NCBI GenBank assembly: GCA_900546485.1
Contig: URDK01000053.1
Coordinates: 1-18,873 of the forward strand
Direction: 5' to 3'
Source of the DNA: an uncultured Eubacteriales bacterium
GTDB lineage: Bacteria > Bacillota > Clostridia > Oscillospirales > Oscillospiraceae
DNA length: 18,873 bases
Part shown: one piece after another, positions 1 through 6,012 of the stretch
Layout: every line of letters starts with the position of its first letter
How positions within the stretch are numbered: position 1 is the first letter of the stretch
Position numbers and translations under genes: made by a program
The notes under the pieces: generated by a model
What the model was told of the DNA's origin: nothing
Seen by the model: the letters and a program-made list of their open reading frames with translations, nothing else
Databases searched by the model: none

Positions 1-109
1 TCCGCGGAAGGGAGTTCCCCTCCTGCGAGATCGCGCCCGCGGGGCAGATCGGGATCAGCGGGCAACGGTGGTTCTGCGGGCATAGCCCGGGGTCGATCGT
101 AAACGCCAT
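1..109 (-). CDS. Small [4Fe-4S] binding protein, 5' part only (foreign end segment)
   Basis: The first 36 codons of a minus-strand gene run off the window edge. The start ATG lies 2 nt after the stop of the thioredoxin tail, so the two were probably one operon in their source genome. The motif CPQNHRCPLIPICP (Cys10, Cys16, Cys22, the last followed by Pro-Ala-Gly-Ala-Ile) resembles the N-terminus of small ferredoxin-like proteins that I recall from Bacteroidota; the second half with further cysteines is outside the window. All four isoleucine codons are ATC, unlike the ATA-rich genes of the core window. Cluster type and partner cannot be told from this fragment. It appears to belong with the foreign 5' end rather than with rsmI. 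Confidence 0.6.
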   Translation of the reverse strand, partial: MAFTIDPGLCPQNHRCPLIPICPAGAISQEGNSLPR

Positions 110-111
110 CG

Positions 112-246
112 TTACTTGCCGAGCAGAATCCGGTCGATATTGGCTTTCAGCGTGGCTTTGGGCATGGCTCCGACGGCCATCTGCGGATCGCCCTCGAGCG
201 GGATGAAGAGCAGCGTCGGAATCGAACGGATGCCGAAGGCCGCGGC
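112..246 (-). pseudogene. Thioredoxin C-terminal fragment fused in frame to rsmI
   Basis: The last 40 or so codons of the rsmI reading frame do not read as RsmI. They carry the thioredoxin C-terminal half: FGIRSIPTLLF (cis-Pro loop after a short helix), then a beta strand, a Gly-Ala turn and a final helix ending ILLGK. The CGPC active-site half is absent. The form of the tail (IPTLLFIP, then PQMAVGAMPKATLK) is like Bacteroidota thioredoxins as I remember them. Isoleucine codons here are three ATC and two ATT, no ATA. The upstream border is fuzzy because LAAAFG could belong to either protein; the joint lies about 229-250. I infer a chimeric joint, not a functional fusion. Confidence 0.75.
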
Positions 247-765
247 GAGGTCCGAGAGCGTCTTTTGCAGCTTGTGGGGCGCCTCGTAGAATATCATAGT
301 GCGTTTTTCGTCCCTGAGCGCCTCGAGGTGCTCCTCCCGGCTCTTCTTCGACGTGGAGAGGAAGCCCTCGAAACAGAAACGGCCCGCAGGCAGGGCCGAA
401 AGCGCCAGCGCCGTCACCGCCGCGCAGGGTCCCGGCACCGCGGTGACCTCCACGCCGCTCTCGGCGCAGGCCACGGCCAGGTCCTCGCCCGGGTCAGATA
501 CCGCGGGCATGCCCGCGTCCGTCACAAGCGCGCAGTTCTCCCCCGCCAGGATGCGCTCGAGAATGCGCTCGCCGCTGCGCTCCTTGTTGTGCTGATAGTA
601 GCTCACCAGCGGCTTCGAGATACCGAAGTGGTTCAGGAGCTTGAGGGTGACGCGCGTGTCCTCGGCGGCAATGAAGTCCGCCTCCTCCAGAGTGCGCCTC
701 GCGCGGGGCGAGAGATCGCCGAGATTGCCTATGGGCGTGCCGACAAGATAGAGCTTTCCTGACAT
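112..765 (-). CDS. rsmI: 16S rRNA 2'-O-ribose C1402 methyltransferase, 3' end replaced
   Basis: RsmI methylates the ribose of C1402 in 16S rRNA using S-adenosylmethionine. The first ~173 residues fit the tetrapyrrole methylase-type fold: GTPIGNLGD (residues 9-17), AAEDTR (33-38), VTDAGMPAVSDPGE (81-94), the VPGPCAA loop (110-116) and MIFYEAPHKLQKTL (157-170). RsmI is normally about 275-290 residues; here the frame leaves RsmI after residue ~173 and continues into a thioredoxin tail, so roughly the last 100 residues are missing. The ATG overlaps the trmN6 stop by 1 nt (TGATG), with GGGAGG 7 nt before it inside trmN6. The rsmI-trmN6 pairing matches yabC-yabB order in Bacillus. The native gene is surely longer beyond the joint. 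Confidence 0.85.
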   Translation of the reverse strand: MSGKLYLVGTPIGNLGDLSPRARRTLEEADFIAAEDTRVTLKLLNHFGISKPLVSYYQHNKERSGERILERILAGENCALVTDAGMPAVSDPGEDLAVACAESGVEVTAVPGPCAAVTALALSALPAGRFCFEGFLSTSKKSREEHLEALRDEKRTMIFYEAPHKLQKTLSDLAAAFGIRSIPTLLFIPLEGDPQMAVGAMPKATLKANIDRILLGK

Positions 766-1469
766 CAGTTTTCCTCCCTGTGGTAAATGCGGCGCACTTC
801 CGCCGAGTCCTGCCCGTCCGGGCCGGTCAAAATCAGCGTGGGCAGCACCTCGAGGCCCGGCCTCGCACCCTTGCGCCCCTCGACGAGGACCAGGCTCGGC
901 TGCTTTTCCAGGCGGTGCTGGACAAGGCGCAGGCGCTTCGGCTCAAGGCCCGCTCCGCCCATGAGCGAGAGCAGCTCCGCAAGGCGCTCCGGGCGGTGGA
1001 CGATGCAGAAGGCCCCGCCGGTCCTGAGGCACCAGGCCGCCGCCGTGACTACATCGGATAGCGTGCAGCCCGCCTCCGAGCGCGCCACGGCCATGCTCTC
1101 CGAGGCGCGGCCGCTGCCCTCGGCAAAATACGGCGGGTTGCACACGGCGAGACCGTAGGCCGCGTGCGGCAGAGCCGCACGGTGGGCGCGGATGTCGAGG
1201 CAGAGTGATCGGGCGCTCTCGCCAAGGCCGTTTTCGGCGAAGTTCCGCTCCGCCGCAGCCGAGACCTCCGGGTCGAGCTCCACGCAGTCGATGTTCAGCC
1301 GCGGCTCGCGCGTGAGAAGCAGCAGCGATATGAGCCCCGCGCCGGAGCAGAGTTCCACCACCCTGCCCGGCTTCGTTCTCACGAAATCCGCCAGCAGGAC
1401 CGAATCCGTCGTTATCGGAAACGCCCCGCCGCCCTCATACCGCGGCCCGCCCTTCCAAAGCTCCGTCAC
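765..1469 (-). CDS. trmN6: TrmN6/YabB-type N6-adenine tRNA methyltransferase
   Basis: A 234-residue class I SAM-dependent methyltransferase of the TrmN6 family (COG4123), whose E. coli member modifies A37 of tRNA1(Val). Visible parts are the substrate loop YEGGGAFPITTDSVLLADF (11-29), SAM motif I ELCSGAGLISLLL (39-51), the acidic residue of strand 2 in CVELDPE (62-68), and NPPYF (111-115), the signature of N6-adenine or exocyclic amine methylation. It starts with GTG, overlapping the lipoprotein stop by 4 nt (GTGA), with AGGGAGG about 10 nt upstream. It lies directly before rsmI, as yabB precedes yabC in Bacillus. The exact tRNA target in Clostridia is not shown by sequence. Length is normal for the family. 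Confidence 0.88.
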   Translation of the reverse strand: MTELWKGGPRYEGGGAFPITTDSVLLADFVRTKPGRVVELCSGAGLISLLLLTREPRLNIDCVELDPEVSAAAERNFAENGLGESARSLCLDIRAHRAALPHAAYGLAVCNPPYFAEGSGRASESMAVARSEAGCTLSDVVTAAAWCLRTGGAFCIVHRPERLAELLSLMGGAGLEPKRLRLVQHRLEKQPSLVLVEGRKGARPGLEVLPTLILTGPDGQDSAEVRRIYHREEN

Positions 1470-3052
1470 AGGCTGTATTCCTCCCTGACCCAGTCTAAAT
1501 ATTCCGCATAGAGTTCGTCAAAGTACTCGTCCGTCGGGAAGGCCGCCCGATAGCCCTCGAGGTCCAGCGAGGCCGCGACGAGCTGGTCAAGCGTCAGGCG
1601 CCCATGGTCGAGCAGATACTCGCAGAAGGCGTAGGACTTCGCGTGGCTGAGCACGGTGGTGGGGTACTTGGGCTTGTAAAACGAGCTCACCACGTCGGCC
1701 GACGGCTTGGACACCATCTTTATGAACACGTCGCGCTCGGGGTGCAGGAGCATGGCGTAGGTCATGGCCTTCGCCAACGGTATCGCAGGAGACTCGAGAG
1801 TCTGCGCCTCGCTCACGTCCACGCCGGAGAGCTCCTTGAATATGCGGCGTATCTCTCCGAATATGAAGCGCTCGTCCTCAGATGCGCTCTCCATCGTGTC
1901 TATATTCTCTGCCAGGTCGAAGAACATCTCGTAGTCCTCATAGCTTATCCACCACTCGGAGCAATGCATTGCGACGCCCTCGAACACCCAGCCCGCTTCA
2001 CCGCAGAGCTCGTCTATCGTCAGAGCGTGCGCGAGCTCGTGCAGTCCGGAGCTTTCGGAGCGCATATGCACCACGGAGCTGTAAACGTCGACGCAGGATA
2101 CGTCGAAGCTCTCCTCAAAGCTCACCTCGTATGGCTTTGTCTGCTCGATCCGCGCCCAGCTCTCCGGCGCGTTGGTCTCGAGGTAATCCAGCAGCCAATC
2201 GAGGCCTGTGCAGAGCCGCAGTACGTGAGCCGAGGCCGCGTCGGCGTCCGGCATCCACTCCGTCGGCACGGGGCGGAAGGTGAATACGCTCCGGGTGAAC
2301 TCGGCAGGATAGTACACGTTCTGCGTGTAATCGAGCTCCATGAGCGTTTGCAGCCCCTCCGTCTCCGCCTCGAGGCCGATGAGAGCGAGCCAGCCGGGGA
2401 GATATTCCGAGCAGCTGCCGCGCAGGGCGTCCTGCCCGGCCTCGCCGATGACATAGGCCGCGAGGGACTGAGCGCAGTCGGACGCCAGGTAGATGGTCTC
2501 CGCGTCCGCGAAGTCCTCCGTGAAGTAAAAGGGTGCCAGTGAGAGCAGGTTCGACCCCTCGTGCGCCGCCAGATAAGCAGCGATCTCATCCGCGAGGCCG
2601 TCCTGAACCTCGGCGCCGAAGAGCTCGCGGCTCAGGCCCTCGGCCTGCCAGCGGCCGGTGATGTTCAGTGCAGCAGAGACGAGCGCTGGGCGGTATTCCC
2701 CGCTTTCGACAGCTTCGGCGGAGCAGAAGAGCTCCGCCCCGCTCACGAAGGGCGCGTCGGCCAGCGGTTCGTTGAGTATGTAGACCTCGGCCTCACCCGC
2801 GCCGGAGAGCGCGGCGTAGTCCTCCGCAAACTTCTGAGCCAGCTCCACCGAGGCCGTCTCGTCAAATGCGTTCGTGGAAAAGTGGATGCCGAGGTCGTCG
2901 AGCTCGACAGACTTCGTTTCGATATGCGCTGGGTAGGTCTCGTCCCTCTCGCGCACTCCATCTGTGAACTCCGGCAGCTCAGGAGCCGACGAGCAGCCTG
3001 ATATTCCCAAGAGCAGAGAAAAGGCGAGGATAACGGCTAACGGTCGTTTCAT
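1466..3052 (-). CDS. Putative zincin-type metallopeptidase lipoprotein
   Basis: A 528-residue exported lipoprotein of no family I can name. The start chosen is the ATG at 3052: it gives a basic MKR start, a hydrophobic segment and the lipobox ISGC (Cys20), and AAGGAGG sits 8-9 nt upstream; an in-frame ATG at 3109 gives no sensible signal peptide. Residues 338-342 are HELAH, an HExxH zinc site, followed by WVFEGVAMH (355-363) whose glutamate, 15 residues after the second histidine, is placed like the third ligand of gluzincins (compare WLNEG in M1 peptidases). This supports a zinc peptidase anchored outside the membrane; substrate unknown. The rest is acidic, with many Glu, Ser and Tyr. First gene of an overlapping operon with trmN6 and rsmI, an unexpected partner for RNA modification genes. 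Confidence 0.75.
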   Translation of the reverse strand: MKRPLAVILAFSLLLGISGCSSAPELPEFTDGVRERDETYPAHIETKSVELDDLGIHFSTNAFDETASVELAQKFAEDYAALSGAGEAEVYILNEPLADAPFVSGAELFCSAEAVESGEYRPALVSAALNITGRWQAEGLSRELFGAEVQDGLADEIAAYLAAHEGSNLLSLAPFYFTEDFADAETIYLASDCAQSLAAYVIGEAGQDALRGSCSEYLPGWLALIGLEAETEGLQTLMELDYTQNVYYPAEFTRSVFTFRPVPTEWMPDADAASAHVLRLCTGLDWLLDYLETNAPESWARIEQTKPYEVSFEESFDVSCVDVYSSVVHMRSESSGLHELAHALTIDELCGEAGWVFEGVAMHCSEWWISYEDYEMFFDLAENIDTMESASEDERFIFGEIRRIFKELSGVDVSEAQTLESPAIPLAKAMTYAMLLHPERDVFIKMVSKPSADVVSSFYKPKYPTTVLSHAKSYAFCEYLLDHGRLTLDQLVAASLDLEGYRAAFPTDEYFDELYAEYLDWVREEYSL

Positions 3053-3101
3053 TCGTTTTTCCTCCTTGTTGACAACAGCGCGGCGGCACTTCTCCATATA
3101 C

Positions 3102-3127
3102 AAAAACACCCGCCGCTGCTCGCGGCG
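3102..3127 (-). terminator. Second hairpin with T-run upstream of the lipoprotein gene
   Basis: On the minus strand CGCCGC and GCGGCG arms (3111-3116, 3122-3127) enclose a 5-nt loop and are followed after GGTG by five T residues. It lies between the ferredoxin terminator and the lipoprotein start, so it could be a backup terminator or an attenuator in the lipoprotein leader. The stem is short and the T-run is set off by 4 nt, so the call is weak. No clear sigma-A promoter was found between here and the lipoprotein start. Confidence 0.4.
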
Positions 3128-3145
3128 AGGATAGTGAATAATAAA

Positions 3146-3165
3146 AGGGCCGCTATCGCGGCCCT
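3146..3165. terminator. Bidirectional intrinsic terminator after the ferredoxin gene
   Basis: AGGGCCGC and GCGGCCCT form a perfect 8-bp stem around a 4-nt loop. On the minus strand it is followed by TTTTATTATT and ends ferredoxin transcripts; on the plus strand it is followed by AGTTTTTT. Confidence 0.9.
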
Positions 3166-3177
3166 AGTTTTTTGCAA

Positions 3178-3348
3178 TTACTCCTCGACGATGGCGTCGG
3201 CGGGGCAATTCTCCTTGCAGGTGCCGCAGGAGACGCACTTGTCCTGATCGATGACGTACTTGTCGTCGCCCATGTCGATGGCCTCGGCAGGACAGTTGGC
3301 AGCGCAGGTGCCGCAAGAGACGCAGTTGTCAGTGATAACGTATGCCAT
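3178..3348 (-). CDS. 2[4Fe-4S] clostridial-type ferredoxin
   Basis: A 56-residue low-potential electron carrier of the cytoplasm, typical of anaerobes, serving oxidoreductases such as pyruvate:ferredoxin oxidoreductase and hydrogenases. It has two repeats of the cluster motif: CVSCGTCAANCP (Cys9, 12, 15, 19) and CVSCGTCKENCP (Cys38, 41, 44, 48). The two halves are near copies, the classic internal duplication. The start is the ATG at 3348, with GGAGGTAAC just upstream; the frame stays open for 39 more codons to 3465, but that stretch covers the promoter and does not look coding. It is a single-gene unit with its own promoter and terminator. Length and residue pattern match clostridial ferredoxins (about 55-57 residues). 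No partner enzyme is encoded nearby. Confidence 0.95.
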   Translation of the reverse strand: MAYVITDNCVSCGTCAANCPAEAIDMGDDKYVIDQDKCVSCGTCKENCPADAIVEE

Positions 3349-3410
3349 GGTGTTACCTCCGTTCGGTTTGTATTTTATACATCCCAACACCGGGATTATG
3401 TACGCTTTGT

Positions 3411-3438
3411 ATTCTACCACATAACGTAAGAAAATCAA
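3411..3438 (-). promoter_or_regulatory. Sigma-A-like promoter of the ferredoxin gene
   Basis: Read on the minus strand: -35 TTGATT (3433-3438), 16-nt spacer, -10 TAGAAT (3411-3416). Expected transcription start is near 3404, giving a leader of about 55 nt to the ATG at 3348. Only a match to consensus, not a mapped start. Confidence 0.55.
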
Positions 3439-3585
3439 TAGCCTTTTGCTTTTCAGACCTTTCATGGATATTTCGCCCGCCGTTGGTTATAAGCGCCCTG
3501 CGTTGGAAATACTTTCACTGTCGCGCCGCTTCGCCCCCTTTGGCGCGGGTACGGCATTATAATAGGTCAGGAGGCAATGGAAGGC
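3439..3585 (+). promoter_or_regulatory. Upstream region of the Clp ATPase gene
   Basis: This stretch between the divergent ferredoxin and clp genes holds no gene. A perfect -10 like TATAAT is at 3558-3563, but no -35 partner is seen at a 15-18 nt distance and it would place the start almost on the ribosome binding site AGGAGG (3569-3574). I see no CtsR-type GGTCAAA repeats and no CIRCE inverted repeat, the usual control sites of clp genes. Confidence 0.3.
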
Positions 3586-5862
3586 ATGAAAAACAGCGTA
3601 AGGTTTACAGAGCGCGCATCAGGCGCGATAGCCGCGGCGCGGGATGCATCGGCCTCGCTGGGGCACAGCTACGTCGGCACGGAGCATCTGCTGCTGGGCG
3701 TAGCGGCGGAGACGGAGAGCCTCGGCGCGCGGGTGCTGCGCTGCCGCGGTCTGGACATGCTCTCGCTCACCAGGCTGGTGGAGGCCGAGAGCGGCAGCGG
3801 ATCTCCCGGCTCACCCGAGCAGGGGCTCACGCCCAACGCGCGTCTCGCCATCGAGCGCGCCGCGGAGGACGCACGTCGGCTGGGTCACGGCTGCATAGGC
3901 ACGGAGCATCTGCTGCTCGGGCTGCTGCGCACCCCGGACTGCGGGGCCATGCGCGCCCTCACCGCCGCAGGTCACGAGGCCGACGAGCTCTACACCGACA
4001 TAATGGCCCTTTTTGGCTCGCCGGAGAGCCGTCCCGGGCGTCAGGAATCCGGCCGCCAGACCCCCTTGCGCCCTCCCTACCGCCGGACTGAGACCCGAGT
4101 CCTCGACCAGTACAGCCGCGACCTGACGCTCATGGCCGGCAGCGGGGGCACCGACCCCGTGGTCGGGCGCGAGCGCGAGATAAGCCGCGTCATACAGATA
4201 CTTTCCCGACGCACAAAAAACAACCCCGTCCTCGTGGGTGAGCCCGGCGTGGGCAAGACCGCCGTGGCCGAGGCCCTGGCCCGGCGAGTCGCGCGCGGCG
4301 AGGTGCCTGATTCGCTCAAGAACCGCCGCATCGTCACGCTGGACCTCGCCTCCATGCTCGCCGGCACGAAATACCGCGGCGACTTTGAGGACAGGGTCAA
4401 GTGCATCATAAAGGAGGTACAGCGCGCCGGGGACGTCATCGTCTTCATCGACGAGCTGCACACCATAGTCGGCGCGGGCTCAGCCGAGGGCGCCATCGAC
4501 GCCGCGAACATCCTCAAGCCCGCCCTGGGCCGCGGCGAGATACAGGTCATCGGCGCCACAACGCCCGAGGAATACCGCAAGCACATTGAAAAGGACGCCG
4601 CACTCGAGCGGCGCTTTCAGCCCGTCAATGTCCCCGAGCCGGACAGCGAGTGCTGCGAGCGCATGCTCTTTGCCCTGCGCGGCTCGCTGGAGGCTCATCA
4701 CGGCCTGAAAATAGCGGACGAGGCCATAAGCGCCGCCGTCAAGCTCTCGACCCGCTACATCTGCGACCGCTATCTGCCCGACAAGGCCATAGACCTGATA
4801 GACGAGGCGGCCTCCCGCGTGCGGGTGGAGGGCACCGCTGCGCGCTCGCGTGTGGAGGCCTCCGACGTTGCGGACGTCGTCTCGGCCTGGACGGGCGTGC
4901 CCACCTCCGCGATAACCGAGTCCGAGAGTGAGCGGCTGCTGCATCTAGAGGACGCACTGCACCGGCGCGTCATAGGTCAGGACGAGGCTGTCTCCGCCGT
5001 GGCCCGGGCCATAAGGCGCGGGCGCGTGGGCCTCTCCGACCCGCGCAGGCCCCTGGGCAGCTTCCTGTTTCTCGGCCCCACAGGCGTGGGCAAGACGGAA
5101 CTCTGCCGTGCTCTGGCCGAGGCCGTGTACGGTGACGGCGACGCGCTCATCCGCCTGGACATGTCTGAGTACATGGAAAAGCACGCGGTCTCGAAGCTCA
5201 TCGGCTCGCCCCCTGGCTACGTCGGCTACGGCGAGGGCGGGCAGCTCACGGAGCGAGTGCGGCGCAGGCCCTGGTCCGTCGTGCTCTTTGACGAGATCGA
5301 AAAGGCGCACGAAGACGTATACAATCTTCTGCTTCAGATAATGGAGGACGGTCGTCTCACGGACTCGGAAGGCCGCCGCGCGGACTTCCGCAGCACCATC
5401 GTTGTCATGACCTCCAACGTGGGTGCAAAGGCCATAACCGAGAACCGACCGGCTCTGGGCTTTTCCGGGCAGGCCCGCGACAGCGATGGGGCCGTGCGCG
5501 AGGCGGTCATGTCTGAGCTGAGGCAGACCTTCCGTCCGGAGTTTTTGAACCGCGTGGACGACGCCATAGTTTTCCGACGTCTGACGCCGGAGGACGTGCG
5601 CCGCATCGCCCGGGGCATGACCAACGCAGTGTGCGAGCGCATGCGCGCTCTGGGCGTACAGCTTGAGGTGACGGACGCCGCGCTGAGCCTGCTGGCCGAG
5701 CGCGGTTTCGACCCCGCCTACGGCGCACGCCCGCTGCGCCGCTGCATCTGCACCGACCTCGAAGACCCCGCCGCCGACGCCATGCTGAGCGGCACCGTCT
5801 CCGCCGGCGACCGCCTGGTTGCCGATGCCAAGGACGGGAAGATCGTCCTCGAGACTCATTGA
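3586..5862 (+). CDS. clpC: ClpC/ClpA-type AAA+ unfoldase lacking the M domain
   Basis: Hexameric ATP-driven unfoldase that would feed substrates to ClpP. Residue numbers count from the in-frame ATG at 3577; I prefer the ATG at 3586 (residue 4) because AGGAGG is only 2 nt from the first but 11 nt from the second, and family members start a few residues before RFTE. Domains: double Clp N repeat (about 9-145), AAA1 with Walker A GEPGVGKT (221-228) and Walker B VIVFIDELH (287-295), AAA2 with Walker A GPTGVGKT (500-507), Walker B VVLFDEIE (568-575), a ClpP-docking LGF loop (627-629) and sensor-2 GARPLRR (716-722). Between the two AAA modules only about a dozen residues replace the ClpC coiled M domain, so at 758 residues it is the size of ClpA rather than ClpC (about 810). 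No ctsR, mcsA, mcsB or radA adjoins it. Confidence 0.93.
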   Translation: MKNSVRFTERASGAIAAARDASASLGHSYVGTEHLLLGVAAETESLGARVLRCRGLDMLSLTRLVEAESGSGSPGSPEQGLTPNARLAIERAAEDARRLGHGCIGTEHLLLGLLRTPDCGAMRALTAAGHEADELYTDIMALFGSPESRPGRQESGRQTPLRPPYRRTETRVLDQYSRDLTLMAGSGGTDPVVGREREISRVIQILSRRTKNNPVLVGEPGVGKTAVAEALARRVARGEVPDSLKNRRIVTLDLASMLAGTKYRGDFEDRVKCIIKEVQRAGDVIVFIDELHTIVGAGSAEGAIDAANILKPALGRGEIQVIGATTPEEYRKHIEKDAALERRFQPVNVPEPDSECCERMLFALRGSLEAHHGLKIADEAISAAVKLSTRYICDRYLPDKAIDLIDEAASRVRVEGTAARSRVEASDVADVVSAWTGVPTSAITESESERLLHLEDALHRRVIGQDEAVSAVARAIRRGRVGLSDPRRPLGSFLFLGPTGVGKTELCRALAEAVYGDGDALIRLDMSEYMEKHAVSKLIGSPPGYVGYGEGGQLTERVRRRPWSVVLFDEIEKAHEDVYNLLLQIMEDGRLTDSEGRRADFRSTIVVMTSNVGAKAITENRPALGFSGQARDSDGAVREAVMSELRQTFRPEFLNRVDDAIVFRRLTPEDVRRIARGMTNAVCERMRALGVQLEVTDAALSLLAERGFDPAYGARPLRRCICTDLEDPAADAMLSGTVSAGDRLVADAKDGKIVLETH

Positions 5863-5965
5863 ACCCGCTCCTTTGCTTCCACACGCGCAGGATGGCGTAC
5901 GCTTGTGTGCTTCGTTAGGTTTGTTGCTGGACGCAACGGAGCACTCGCAGAAATGCAAATCTAAA

Positions 5966-5997
5966 AAGCGGGGACCCCCGACGGGGGGTTCCCGCTT
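5966..5997. terminator. Bidirectional terminator between convergent clp and YhgE-like genes
   Basis: A 14-bp stem (AAGCGGGGACCCCC with GGGGGTTCCCGCTT, one G-T pair) around a 4-nt loop. On the minus strand it is followed by TTTTTAGATTT, a strong end for the transporter operon; on the plus strand the tail CCGTTTATAT is weaker but may end clp transcripts. Confidence 0.88.
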
Positions 5998-6012
5998 CCG
6001 TTTATATCAGTC

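Noticed and set aside
1604..2542. 312-codon plus-strand open frame opposite the zincin lipoprotein
   Set aside because: The minus frame has a signal peptide, lipobox, zinc motif and operon overlap; the plus frame has none of these.
3467..3585. CtsR or HrcA control site before the Clp gene
   Set aside because: Only a lone AGGTCAG is present; no direct GGTCAAA pair and no TTAGCACTC inverted repeat.
4945..5958. 337-codon minus-strand open frame opposite the end of the Clp gene
   Set aside because: Shadow of conserved AAA2 motifs on the other strand; no ribosome binding site or family motif.
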